Of a DNA stretch of 64,000 bases, positions 15,984 to 24,339 are shown in pieces. Position 1 is the first letter of the stretch. Each line of letters begins with the position of its first letter. A program made the position numbers and the translations under genes. The notes beneath the pieces were generated by a model. That model did no database searches, was not told where the DNA came from, and worked only from the letters and a program-made list of their open reading frames with translations. Location of the stretch: NCBI RefSeq assembly GCF_024138715.1, contig NZ_CP092074.1:372001-436000 (forward strand), read 5' to 3'. The stretch comes from Emticicia sp. 21SJ11W-3 (GTDB lineage Bacteria > Bacteroidota > Bacteroidia > Cytophagales > Spirosomataceae).

Positions 15984-18395
15984 TTATTTGGAGGTCCGAT
16001 ATGTTTCTTGACTGTTGCTTTTCGGAGCGCGTCTTTTGTTATAATCCATACCTCTGCTTATTGAATGAACTAATGTCAATGTTACTTTCCGGGAGTTCCA
16101 GCGGTTCATGCTAAATGTTTCCTGCTCGTCGGTATTTATTCTGACCCGCTCCCAATTAAAGTAAAAAGGGTCTTCAAAGGACAGTTTGACGTAGGTTCGC
16201 TCTTTAAATGTTTTACTAATGCCCAATGATAAATCGTTGCGCCTCAAAATCATTGTTTGGCCTGTTGTGTTGGGGCTTATGTACATGCCGTTAAACTCCA
16301 GATTATAGCCTTTAGGCAAAGATAGGGCGCCTGAAATATTAATAAGTATCGAGAACGCTGACTGCCGTAAAAGCATCCCATTTCCTATTGGCCCTTTAAA
16401 TTGATTATAGCTTAAACCAGCGTAAGTATTTATTGATAAAATCTTATAATTGACAGGAATACTGAGGGTCAATTCAAGATTTGAACGTTGCGACAGGTTT
16501 TCGGTAGTAGAAACAAATGACGAGTTGTCCGGATTCTGATAGGCTATTGATGTGAAAACATTGTTGTATTTTTCGTAAGCCAGTGTCAGCGAGTAATTGT
16601 TTTTATAGATATACTTGCTTTCTACTCTGTTTACAAATTCAGGCTTCAAAAACGGATTGCCTACCGAATATGCATAAGCATTGAGATAGTTTGGAACGGG
16701 ACTTAACTGATGATATTTAGGCCTGGATATTCGTCTTGAATACGAAAAATTCAGGACATTGTTTTCCGCAGAATCTAAAGCATATTTAACAAATAAGCTT
16801 GGAAAAAAACTGTTGTACTTCAAGACGTACGATGTTTTATAGAAGGCATTTGACCTGCTGCTTTCAAACCTTAGCCCTCCCATCAGTTCCCATCTTTTGT
16901 ATTTGGGCAAGTGTTTGTTAAAATAGGCAGCATACACTTCTTCCTGGTAGTCAAACTTTCCTCCAAAAATATTATCTCCCAGATTACTTACTAATTTCTG
17001 ATAATTTAAATCATAAATAGTATTTACATTGCTGAATTTTCCACCGTACTCAAGGTAACTGCCGTTGCTTTTGTTTTTAAGAATGTCCATCTGCAATGTA
17101 AATATCTTTGAATTATTACTGGTTTTATAGATAAGATTATCCAGGGTATCCTTAGTGGATTTTGTTACCGAATAGTTATCAAAATTTCCTTTATCTGCTG
17201 AAAACCAGTAGTTGGCCTTTACATCTACATTGCTACCCAGGCTGTCGAGCCTTTTCAGATAAAAAGCGCCCAGATTATCTTCATTAGTATGGATACTCTT
17301 TTTGTTTTTTCCGAATGAGTCTCCACCTGCAGTGCTGATTAATGTATTGTTTATGTCTGTATTACTTTTATTAAAATTTTTGAAACCAGACCACACAGCC
17401 CCTATTTCCTGATTGTTACGAAGGGTATTGAAATAATCCAACTGATATGATACCAGCCTGTCAGTTCTTAGCTCTTCTGTATTCTGAAATATCCGGTTAT
17501 TATTCGATTTGAATTTTCTTTCTATTTCATACACATCTAATTTGGGGTCATTTATCAGGGTAATATTGGCTTCTATTATGGTGTTCTTTCTCTTATGAGA
17601 AATTTGAGGACTATACACACCTGTATGCACACCTGAATAACCATAAGAAGCAAAATTGGTAATTTTGGTGCCCTGCTGATTATTTCTTTTAGGTACTATA
17701 CGAATGATGGCCGCGGTACCTTCAGCGTCATATTTTGCTGATGGGTTTGTCATAATCTCCAGTGATGATATATTTTCTGATAAATGTGTTTTCAAAAAGG
17801 CATTAAGTGCTTCGCCACTTAATTTCATGGTTCTGCCATTAATCAGGAATGTAATATTAGCGTTCCCGTTGATACTCACAGTCCCTTTAGAGTCTATCAC
17901 AACGCCTGGTGCAAGTTTTAAAATGTTGTCCAGGCTTTTACCTTTAGCCAGATAATTACCTTCTACGTTGATAATTACTTTGTCCAGTTCATGTTGAATC
18001 AATGGTTTTTTGGCTTTTATCGAAATTTCGCCTAGCATTGTTGCGGTTTCTGAAATAATGAAATCCTTGATTTCATGGCTACTTTTCGTTTCTGATAGTG
18101 CTATTAACCCTGTAAAAGTTTGGTTTGTATCGCTAAACTGTCTGAATCCCAATATGTAATCGCCGTATTCAGATAAATAAATGTTGAATTTACCAGTAGA
18201 ATCTGTGTATTGTCCTCGTAATACTGATACGGTGTCAGGCATTTTATAAACAAAAATTTCAATGCTTGAGAGACTTTTTCCATGCTCGTTTGTTACATTT
18301 CCAGAAATGAAAATCTTCTTTGTTTGAGCAAAGACATCTCCGGAACTCATTAGCAAAGAGATTAGAAAAAGAAAAAATACTTTCAGATGCATCAT
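15984..18395 (-). CDS. Outer-membrane beta-barrel receptor (TonB-dependent-type)
   Basis: An 803-residue outer-membrane protein. Residues 1-24 are a signal peptide ending VFAQT. Residues 25-110 form a CarboxypepD_reg-like immunoglobulin domain (ISGNVTNEHGKSLSSIEIFVY). A plug-type segment follows (LDNILKLAPGVVIDSKGTVSINGN), then a long beta-barrel with alternating aromatic strands (NFSYSRRISRP, GNPFLKPE) typical of the OMP_b-brl_3 group. It is the first gene upstream of the precursor, in the same direction. It could take the finished peptide across the outer membrane or re-import it with bound metal; both are inference. No TonB box is evident. Confidence 0.82.
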   Translation of the reverse strand: MMHLKVFFLFLISLLMSSGDVFAQTKKIFISGNVTNEHGKSLSSIEIFVYKMPDTVSVLRGQYTDSTGKFNIYLSEYGDYILGFRQFSDTNQTFTGLIALSETKSSHEIKDFIISETATMLGEISIKAKKPLIQHELDKVIINVEGNYLAKGKSLDNILKLAPGVVIDSKGTVSINGNANITFLINGRTMKLSGEALNAFLKTHLSENISSLEIMTNPSAKYDAEGTAAIIRIVPKRNNQQGTKITNFASYGYSGVHTGVYSPQISHKRKNTIIEANITLINDPKLDVYEIERKFKSNNNRIFQNTEELRTDRLVSYQLDYFNTLRNNQEIGAVWSGFKNFNKSNTDINNTLISTAGGDSFGKNKKSIHTNEDNLGAFYLKRLDSLGSNVDVKANYWFSADKGNFDNYSVTKSTKDTLDNLIYKTSNNSKIFTLQMDILKNKSNGSYLEYGGKFSNVNTIYDLNYQKLVSNLGDNIFGGKFDYQEEVYAAYFNKHLPKYKRWELMGGLRFESSRSNAFYKTSYVLKYNSFFPSLFVKYALDSAENNVLNFSYSRRISRPKYHQLSPVPNYLNAYAYSVGNPFLKPEFVNRVESKYIYKNNYSLTLAYEKYNNVFTSIAYQNPDNSSFVSTTENLSQRSNLELTLSIPVNYKILSINTYAGLSYNQFKGPIGNGMLLRQSAFSILINISGALSLPKGYNLEFNGMYISPNTTGQTMILRRNDLSLGISKTFKERTYVKLSFEDPFYFNWERVRINTDEQETFSMNRWNSRKVTLTLVHSISRGMDYNKRRAPKSNSQETYRTSK

Positions 18396-19095
18396 CGTTA
18401 AATTTTATCAATACGGGCCCTTGTAAGCCGCATTTTCATGATTGAATACTCCACTTTAAAATAATCCAAACATTGCTACTGGTCGTTACACTTATGTGTT
18501 TGTCTGAAAAATATAATGTAATATTGTAAAAATTATATTTTAGAAAAGACATAGTATTTCCATAACAATGACTTCATTTAAAATTTTGTCATCGCCATTA
18601 AATGATTTTTTAATGGAGTTAGGATTAAATCAATAATTCTTCTGCCTATAGCAAAAGAGCAAATTAAATTTTTAATACTGAATGGTTTCCATTCAGGACT
18701 TGCGTTTGATTGTTATAGATACAGTTTGCAAATAGATAACATACCATCACGGCATTGGTATGCAGAGGTAAAAAAACACTAGGGAGATTTTAGTACCAGC
18801 ATTTAATTAGTAAATGAATCAGACCCTTCTGGCTATTAAAGAGATTATGAATTATTTACTTGTGCTAATGTATAAATTAAATATTACACTACAAGAACTT
18901 TGTCTTATTTTTCGGTGTAAAGTTATTTAACGGTACCTGTCTTGAATTGAGTTTAATCGAGTAGCAGGGATTGTCCTCTGATAACTGAAATAAAGAGTTC
19001 GTCAACAAATAGAGGTGCCCAAAAAAGTTATTTATTAGAGAAGTTTATAGAAGTTGATTTCTAACCAATTGTCCTATGTGTCATACGCAGAATTA
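18396..19095. other. Gene-free AT-rich stretch
   Basis: About 700 bases with many stops in all frames. It must contain the promoter of the leftward receptor gene close to 18.4-18.5 kb, but I found no clear -7 box. The rest looks like decayed island DNA leading into the broken integrase. Confidence 0.5.
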
Positions 19096-19579
19096 TTTTC
19101 ATGCAAATTATGTGATGTAAGAATAAATTTTGCTTATATGGCTTACTTGGAAAAAAAGCAGTATTAAGAATGGACGTATCAAATATCGTCGCCGGAAAAC
19201 AGCAAAAATATATGATATAAATATAACTCCTTCGCTGGAAAAAATACTAACAAACTATATTGAACAAAATGCTGATTCAAAATTTGTATTTCCAATTTTA
19301 AAGAGAGAGGAAGCTGCTTTTCGAGACAAGGAAATTCAATGGTCAAGGAGAAGGTACAACAAAAAACTAAAGACACTTGCAACTTTGTGTGGGATTGATT
19401 CAAATCTAACAAGCTATGTTAGCCGTCACTCATTTGCCACACAAGTAATGCTTCTTGATATTCCTTTAACAGCTATCAGCTCAATGCTTGGGCATTCAAG
19501 CATAAAAACCACCGAGATATATTTGAAAGGATTACCAGTAAATATATTGGATGATTATAATGATAGGCTTTTAGGGTAA
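19096..19579 (+). pseudogene. Frameshifted C-terminal remnant of a tyrosine recombinase
   Basis: Only the catalytic end of a Bacteroidota-type integrase remains. Translation from 19096 gives INFAYMAYL, the start of the catalytic domain; the frame then shifts at about 19145 to WKKSSIKNGRIKYRRRKT. The downstream frame keeps YVSRHSFATQ (HxxR-type box), MLGHSSIKTTEIYLKG and the presumed nucleophile Tyr. The N-terminal half and the first catalytic Arg region are gone. It lies 700 bases inside the right tRNA-Val repeat, which fits the former integrase of the peptide island. Confidence 0.8.
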
Positions 19580-19865
19580 AAGCAATATTTATTTTTGCTA
19601 GTAGATGGATAGGAGTGTACAGAGTAAACCTGATTATTGGGTTATTCAGAAGAGTGCTTTTCCAATTTTCTTTATATTTTTTACTGTTCTTAATTCAGAT
19701 GATTCTTTTTATTTATATTTGCCAATGTCCCGTAGAAAAAATTGAAGAAAGCGCGATTAAGATTTTGAGTATAGTATAATTGATTATAATTTTTTTTTAC
19801 TTGCATCTCCTAACTTTATTGCATTTAGAATTTAAGCAAGTACCAGCTGATTTAAAAAAAGATAA
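19580..19865. other. Gene-free AT-rich stretch inside island rubble
   Basis: Nothing recognised; AT-rich with stops in all frames, between the integrase relic and the helicase relic. Confidence 0.4.
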
Positions 19866-20066
19866 ATGATGTCGACTAAATTTTTTACAAACGAAAATAC
19901 ACTTCTTACTAAAATAGAGGGCATATTCAAACATCGAAATATCTATTTCTTTGATGCACTAGTAGGATACTTCAGAGCATCAGGATATTTCCGCATTCGT
20001 CCTTTTGTAGAAAAAGCAAATGAAATACGCATTCTGGTAGGTATACGCATGATAGTAGTTCAGTGA
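19866..20066 (+). pseudogene. N-terminal fragment of a PLD-like/helicase defence protein
   Basis: A 66-residue open frame whose pattern (FFTNENTLLTKIEGIF, FFDALVGYFRASGYFRIRP, EIRILVGI) matches the amino end of large proteins combining a phospholipase-D-like nuclease domain with an SNF2/DEAD helicase, which are often found in restriction-like defence islands. The normal protein is around 1000 residues, so more than nine-tenths is missing and nothing recognisable follows. It is therefore a remnant. The call is from motif memory and is moderately sure. Confidence 0.6.
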
Positions 20067-20296
20067 TATTAAGAATATGCTGAAAGTGAGTAAATATACC
20101 ATATTTGTCATTTATCAAGTATAAAATCTCAACTATATATATATATATTCGTACTAAGGTATACTCGCTTTGTATAGGGGAACAGCAAATGAGTAATTAT
20201 CTTTTTATTGTTAAAGTTATGAGCCTTGGAAGAGATTTAAGGATCACTTTTCAGTTTTATCCAGATCAAATTAAATACACTATAAAATTCGGTTTA

Positions 20297-20384
20297 CAAA
20301 AAAAGAACTTACAAGGAAACCTCATAATTGCTTAATTATCAGTCTGGTAGTTGAGAGATTTGAACCCAGACCCTCAGCTTGTAA
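20297..20384 (-). repeat. Decayed copy of terminator plus tRNA-Val 3' end
   Basis: Aligned by eye with 6629-6715 over about 88 bases with scattered changes: the acttacaag...gcttaattatcag terminator part, then a worn T-arm (gatttgaaccc), anticodon stem and loop ending cttgtaag. Orientation is the same as in the left copy. The hairpin and the T-stem no longer pair well, so it is an old attachment-site scar. Confidence 0.65.
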
Positions 20385-20682
20385 GGTTCTGAATTTTTAA
20401 AAAAAAAGATTAGTCACTAAGAACGTCTCGCCATGTCCATGGAACACGTATCATTCAAATAAGATTTAGCAGACAATCTTTTTAAAATTTTAAAAAGATT
20501 GCACGAACTTTAAATACTTATAGACGTGGATGTTGTTATCCCGAGAAAGAGAAAGGATGGACTGGAAGTAAAGTTTTGAAAGTCTATCAGCGATTTTTAA
20601 AGTTAAATTGAATCAACGAATATTATACCTGGAGCATCTTCCCAAATTTCTTATCGACAGGAATTTTAGATAGGTATAGACC
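20385..20682. other. Gene-free stretch before the integrase 3' end
   Basis: No reading frame recognised. Around 20450-20510 there is a small inverted-repeat region (gacaatctttttaaaattttaaaaagattg) that could act as a hairpin terminator facing either side. Confidence 0.4.
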
Positions 20683-21897
20683 CTAAGCACCAATAACAGA
20701 ATCCAAAGCATCATCTTCATTTTGGTGGATAAAGTTCGCCTGATACCCGATTGTGGTTCTTAAATCTGTGTGACGATATAATTTTTGTAGAATTTTTATA
20801 TCAATTTTTCCACCTGAAATATTGCCAAAAGTATGTCGGGAAATATGCATTGTTAAAGGCTTTGTCAATGCAATTTCTTTTGCTATCTTATCTAAAGCCT
20901 CATTAATATTCTTATCAGCATAGGATATTTTCCTTTGAACATGATAGCTGTCCTCTAAATCATCTAAAACTTTCAACTCTGGAAAAATCAAATCGTTTTT
21001 GGGTTCATGATTACGATATTGGTCTAGGATTTTGAAAACTTTTTCCGGAACCTTTAAAGAACCAGGTTTCAAGTTTTTATCCATTGAGTAGAAAAGACGG
21101 TCATTTTGAAAGTCTGTCCATTTGATTTGCAGTAAATCGCCAAGTCTGATACCCGCGAAATAAAAAGAGAATAACCACAAATTTCTGGCATGATTTAGGT
21201 TTGGCTTACTACTAAGGTCTAAGTTTTCTATCAGCTTTACTTCTTCGGAGGTAAGCCCAATTTTTAGAGAGTCTGGTATTTTAATTTGTATTTTATTTTT
21301 ACCGAATGGATAATTCGTTTTATCAATAATTCCACTTGCAATAGCTTGATTAAAGATTGTCCGTATAATCATCAGGTTGTTAACTATTGACCTTTCTTTT
21401 AGCTTAGACTCACCTTTTAAATAGGCTCTATATCTTTTTAGTAATGGAACTGTAATTTCATCAAAAGTAATATCTTTTTCTTTCAGGAATTTCTTAAAGC
21501 TGTTTATTCTGGATTGTTCAGGCATTTCACGATTGTATTTACCCGCTTTCTTCATATTGGCAATAAATTCATTCGCCTGGTCAAAGAAAGATTTCCCTCC
21601 TGATGGTTTTAAATTTTGTTTTATATCATTTAGGGTTACGGTTTCTGACTTTTTTTGCAGGTCTAAAAGAACATCACTTGCTTCGGCTTTTTTCTGTTGA
21701 ATCAAATTATTCAAGCGTACCGAATTGGGATGCGATTTCCGTACCTTTTGGCCGACTATGTCCCAATCTTTTTCGAGTATATTATATCCTAAGTAAATAA
21801 AAGTTGTCTTACGATCTGTTGTTATTCGTATCGTAAGAGGATAGGTGTCATCAATGTTTTTCTTTTTGCGAAGAACAGCTTTTATAGACGATGCCAT
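20683..21897 (-). CDS. Site-specific tyrosine recombinase (integrase)
   Basis: A 404-residue integrase of the Bacteroidota conjugative/integrative element type. The N-terminal arm-binding domain (residues 1-90) starts SIKAVLRKKKNIDDTYPLTIRI, the core-binding SAM-like domain spans about 105-200, and the catalytic domain 215-400. Catalytic residues are present: Arg in AGIRLGDLL, His and Arg in MHISRHTFG, His in LYRHTDLRTT and nucleophile Tyr in TIGYQ. It lies 50 bases from an 11-bp direct-repeat pair and 170 bases from a tRNA-Met 3' fragment, the normal layout for an integrase next to its attachment site. It appears intact and could still be active. Confidence 0.93.
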   Translation of the reverse strand: MASSIKAVLRKKKNIDDTYPLTIRITTDRKTTFIYLGYNILEKDWDIVGQKVRKSHPNSVRLNNLIQQKKAEASDVLLDLQKKSETVTLNDIKQNLKPSGGKSFFDQANEFIANMKKAGKYNREMPEQSRINSFKKFLKEKDITFDEITVPLLKRYRAYLKGESKLKERSIVNNLMIIRTIFNQAIASGIIDKTNYPFGKNKIQIKIPDSLKIGLTSEEVKLIENLDLSSKPNLNHARNLWLFSFYFAGIRLGDLLQIKWTDFQNDRLFYSMDKNLKPGSLKVPEKVFKILDQYRNHEPKNDLIFPELKVLDDLEDSYHVQRKISYADKNINEALDKIAKEIALTKPLTMHISRHTFGNISGGKIDIKILQKLYRHTDLRTTIGYQANFIHQNEDDALDSVIGA

Positions 21898-21931
21898 AGA
21901 GAAAATTATTGTCTTTATTTTTTCGTTGAAA

Positions 21932-21939
21932 CAAAGATA
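21932..21939 (-). promoter_or_regulatory. Possible -7 box of the integrase promoter
   Basis: On the minus strand this reads TATCTTTG, matching the Bacteroidota -7 consensus TAnnTTTG, about 35 bases upstream of the integrase ATG. No well-spaced -33 TTG is evident, so this is tentative. Confidence 0.35.
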
Positions 21940-21949
21940 ATAAAAATTT

Positions 21950-21970
21950 GGTACAACATAGGTACAACAT
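21950..21970. repeat. Two 11-bp direct repeats upstream of the integrase (likely arm-type sites)
   Basis: ggtacaacata followed immediately by ggtacaacat, between the integrase gene and the tRNA-Met fragment. Recombinase arm sites of this spacing (one helical turn) are expected there; the same period occurs at 6608 and 25031 with other sequences. Confidence 0.55.
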
Positions 21971-22069
21971 TTTGTGTTTTTCCTTAAATTCTATAAGATT
22001 TTAATTTTTGTAAATGGCTAATAATGAGATATTTATAATACAATAGAAACCAATAAAGACCGATTGTTT

Positions 22070-22120
22070 TTGGGCTCATAACCCAAAGGTCACAGGTTCG
22101 AGTCCTGTTCCCGCTACAAA
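22070..22120 (+). repeat. tRNA-Met(CAT) 3' fragment (attachment-site remnant)
   Basis: Contains a complete anticodon arm (ttggg-ctcataa-cccaa, anticodon CAT), variable loop, T-arm (acagg ttcgagt cctgt) and the acceptor 3' strand ending ccgcta. The D-arm and 5' acceptor strand are absent, so it is not a functional tRNA. The last 25 bases (22096-22120) recur at 24959-24983 with one change. Confidence 0.8.
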
Positions 22121-22124
22121 AAAG

Positions 22125-22168
22125 AAGGCGTAACAAATTGATTTTCAATTGTTACGCCTTTATTTTTG
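22125..22168 (+). terminator. Strong terminator after the tRNA-Met fragment, probably bidirectional
   Basis: Arms aaggcgtaacaa (22125-22136) and ttgttacgcctt (22149-22160), with further pairing in the loop and T-rich tracts on both sides. It serves the tRNA on the plus strand and could also stop the leftward avidin operon, which ends at 22302. Confidence 0.75.
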
Positions 22169-22301
22169 AGACTTAGTTAAATTTCTTATACTTGTATTAG
22201 CTGCAAAGTTTTAAGAGGTAAAAAGATAAAGTCACTACTAGTCGATATGCAAGAATTAAATTTTAAATAAAGATTTTTTATTTAAATTGTATTTATTTTT
22301 A

Positions 22302-23099
22302 TTAAACTTCTTTATAAGAGACAACAAAAAATGAAGAAGTAATAAGCTCCCAATTATCTTCAAGTCGATTCCATATATCTACTGCTCCTATATTAGAGAA
22401 CTTTGCCAAAAAAAGACCTGAATTATTTATCATTTCCATCCAGTATGAAAAGTTTTTATAGTTATTTTTAATGTTATATCTATTTGTTTCTTCCTTTTGT
22501 ATGTCTGTTAATTTACTTTCCCCAACTTGCATGTCAAAAATTAATATGCTTTTTGTCTCTTTCAAAAAATTTAATATTGAAGAAAAAAGGTAGCTTATAG
22601 CATCATCTTCTAGATAATATAAAAGACCTTCCATAAAAATAATACTACATTTTGAGATATTAAATCCATTGAGTTGTAGATATTTAATTAAATCTTGAGA
22701 AAAATCATTAAAATCAAAAGGAATGCATATTGGCAAATATTTCGACCCTAATATTTTTTTCTTAGTAATTAATACTTCCTCTTTGTCTACTTCAAAGCCT
22801 GAAATAGAATAATTTAGAATGAAATCTAAAATACAGGTACAATAACCCGAACCTAGTGATACGATTTGACTAGCTTCTTTTTTCTTTAACCATATATTAA
22901 TTTCATCTAAGAAAAGCTTATGACGAACTGAAATAAGGTTTTCAAAATAAGGAAGTTTTTCATTTAAATTATTCAAAATTGTTGTTGACTCATTGGAAAA
23001 AAACAACTCTGCAGAAAAATCTTTGTATAGGGAATCGTTTCTAAGGAATTCCTTATATCTTATTAGAGCCATTACGCCTTCATTTGCATAGTTTGTCAT
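22302..23099 (-). CDS. SAM-dependent methyltransferase, leucine-carboxyl-methyltransferase family
   Basis: A 265-residue class I methyltransferase of the LCM/Tcmp family, which typically methylates carboxylates or hydroxyls (protein C-termini, polyketides). Motif I is VSLGSGYCTC, followed by the acidic strand end GFEVDKEE. The post-motif FMEGLLYYLEDD matches the family's EG(L)xYL box, and SILIFDMQ is the next strand. It is the last gene of the operon, one base after the biotin-ligase stop codon. Its position beside biotin-handling proteins makes a carboxyl group of biotin or a biotin-like compound an attractive substrate, but nothing in the sequence proves this. Confidence 0.8.
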   Translation of the reverse strand: MTNYANEGVMALIRYKEFLRNDSLYKDFSAELFFSNESTTILNNLNEKLPYFENLISVRHKLFLDEINIWLKKKEASQIVSLGSGYCTCILDFILNYSISGFEVDKEEVLITKKKILGSKYLPICIPFDFNDFSQDLIKYLQLNGFNISKCSIIFMEGLLYYLEDDAISYLFSSILNFLKETKSILIFDMQVGESKLTDIQKEETNRYNIKNNYKNFSYWMEMINNSGLFLAKFSNIGAVDIWNRLEDNWELITSSFFVVSYKEV

Positions 23100-23100
23100 T

Positions 23101-23862
23101 TTAGTAAGCTGTATTTATATCTAAATCAGATACAGAAAACCATTCTTCCAATATTCCCTCTTCGTTTTTAACAATTAATGAGCCGATCGCTGAAACATTC
23201 TCTACTTTGACTAATCTTAATTTTTTATCTTTTATTGCTTGAATATCTTTACCGATAATATTTGAGTATTTTTTCCAAGTCTCAATCAAATCAATTTTGG
23301 AAAAATATAAATTTTCGAATTCCGTAAGAAAATTTTGAAAAAAAAATTCTATTTCATAAACCTTTCCCGTTATTTGGTGTAAAGAAATCGCTTTATTTCT
23401 TATTTCGTTAGGAAAGGAGGATTGATTCAAATTTATGCCAATTCCTATAATCCATCCTTTTTTATTATTAACATGAAAATTCTCACATAGTATGCCACCA
23501 ATTTTTTTTTGGCTAAATAATATATCATTTGGCCACTTTAAATGGGCGCTCACTTTATAAATTTCATTTAGAGTTTTAACAGTAGCAATGGCTGGTAAAA
23601 ATGATAAAGGGTTATGAAAAATGGGTTCATAAAGTAAAATCGACATCCATAAGCCTTCAGGAGTAGAGGATATCCACTTATTACCAGAAGTTCCTCTGCC
23701 TTTCGTTTGAGTGCCTGCAATGACTACAGCTCCTTCAAGGATATTAATATTATTCAATAACTCGAAGAATCTTGTATTGGTTGAGTCAGTTGTTTCAAAA
23801 TAAAAAAGTTGTTTTCCGAAGGATTTAGTCTTTAAACCTTCTTGCAATGATTTCTGGGTCAT
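23101..23862 (-). CDS. birA: Stand-alone biotin-protein ligase
   Basis: A 253-residue biotin-[carboxylase] ligase without the N-terminal repressor domain. It makes biotinyl-AMP and transfers biotin to a lysine. The order of motifs is normal: YFETTDSTNTRFF, the adenylate loop GTQTKGRGTSGNKW, the catalytic HLKWPNDILF, KIGGILCENF and IGIGINLNQS, then a small C-terminal SH3-like domain. All key positions, including the KWPND lysine, are present. No carboxylase or carrier protein is encoded nearby; instead its neighbours are two avidins and a methyltransferase. It is probably a second copy besides a housekeeping BirA elsewhere. It starts nine bases after the second avidin gene. Confidence 0.88.
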   Translation of the reverse strand: MTQKSLQEGLKTKSFGKQLFYFETTDSTNTRFFELLNNINILEGAVVIAGTQTKGRGTSGNKWISSTPEGLWMSILLYEPIFHNPLSFLPAIATVKTLNEIYKVSAHLKWPNDILFSQKKIGGILCENFHVNNKKGWIIGIGINLNQSSFPNEIRNKAISLHQITGKVYEIEFFFQNFLTEFENLYFSKIDLIETWKKYSNIIGKDIQAIKDKKLRLVKVENVSAIGSLIVKNEEGILEEWFSVSDLDINTAY

Positions 23863-23871
23863 AAAAGAAAA

Positions 23872-24339
23872 CTATGAATTTGTCCTTGCTATTGAATTAA
23901 TTAATGCCTCTTCCTCCTTTGTAAGTTGACCTTCCCAAAAAAACTCTACTTGGCCGACATGGAAGACACTCGCTGAATCAATCGGTTCTGTATTTGCTTT
24001 ATCCGCAAACATTTTAGCATAATTCCACACAGCTCTTATACAATCCTCTTCTTGTTTGGTTTCATAGTTTTTAATTCTTTTTTCGTAGCGTCCGCACCAA
24101 GTAGTTAAAGAATGATAATTTTCATTATTATATAAAGAATTATATTCTTTTTCATGTAAAAAAGCTACTGTAAAACCAATAAGCTCATTATTGATTAAAC
24201 CATTAACAAAAAATTGCTCACTAGATTTTGGACGTCCATTAGAAGTTGAATACGTTCCAATAACTCTATTCCCTGTAACTCTTATTTTAAGAGTGGCTCC
24301 TCCTCGAGAAATCCACTTACCTGATGAGATTTTATTCAT
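23872..24339 (-). CDS. Second avidin-family protein, divergent, with C-terminal extension
   Basis: A 155-residue avidin-like barrel. The ATG at 24339 is chosen over an upstream frame start at 24432 because the avidin fold begins at once (SSGKWISRGGATL) and the ATG overlaps the end of the first avidin gene by eight bases. Compared with streptavidin it keeps the GTY strand, the TTW box (SLTTWCGRY, matching Ser88-Thr90-Trp92) and a Trp108-like residue in RAVWNY. The first ligand strand has Ser and Ala where Asn23 and Ser27 stand, and the Trp120/Asp128 region is altered (SVFHVGQVEFF). About 20 residues follow the barrel. No signal peptide is visible. Biotin binding alone is doubtful; pairing with the first avidin is possible. 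Confidence 0.75.
   Translation of the reverse strand: MNKISSGKWISRGGATLKIRVTGNRVIGTYSTSNGRPKSSEQFFVNGLINNELIGFTVAFLHEKEYNSLYNNENYHSLTTWCGRYEKRIKNYETKQEEDCIRAVWNYAKMFADKANTEPIDSASVFHVGQVEFFWEGQLTKEEEALINSIARTNS

Larger units (their letters stand above)
6629..20384. mobile_element. Genomic island bounded by tRNA-Val 3'-end copies, carrying a grasp-with-spasm peptide cluster
   Basis: Two copies of a block made of terminator plus tRNA-Val 3' fragment lie in the same orientation at 6629-6715 and 20297-20384, about 13.7 kb apart; the right copy is diverged. Between them lie the peptide cluster (6754-18395), a broken integrase (19096-19579) and a defence-gene remnant (19866-20066). Direct repeats of a tRNA 3' end with an integrase relic at one end are the signature of an integrative element that has become fixed. 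Boundaries are inferred from the repeats only. Confidence 0.55.

Noticed and set aside
20105-20335. 76-codon plus-strand frame
   Set aside because: Begins in an (at)n run and ends in the decayed tRNA-Val terminator; no protein-like pattern.
22070-22116. tRNA-Met gene
   Set aside because: The anticodon arm and T-arm fold well but the bases upstream do not form a D-arm or pair with the acceptor end.
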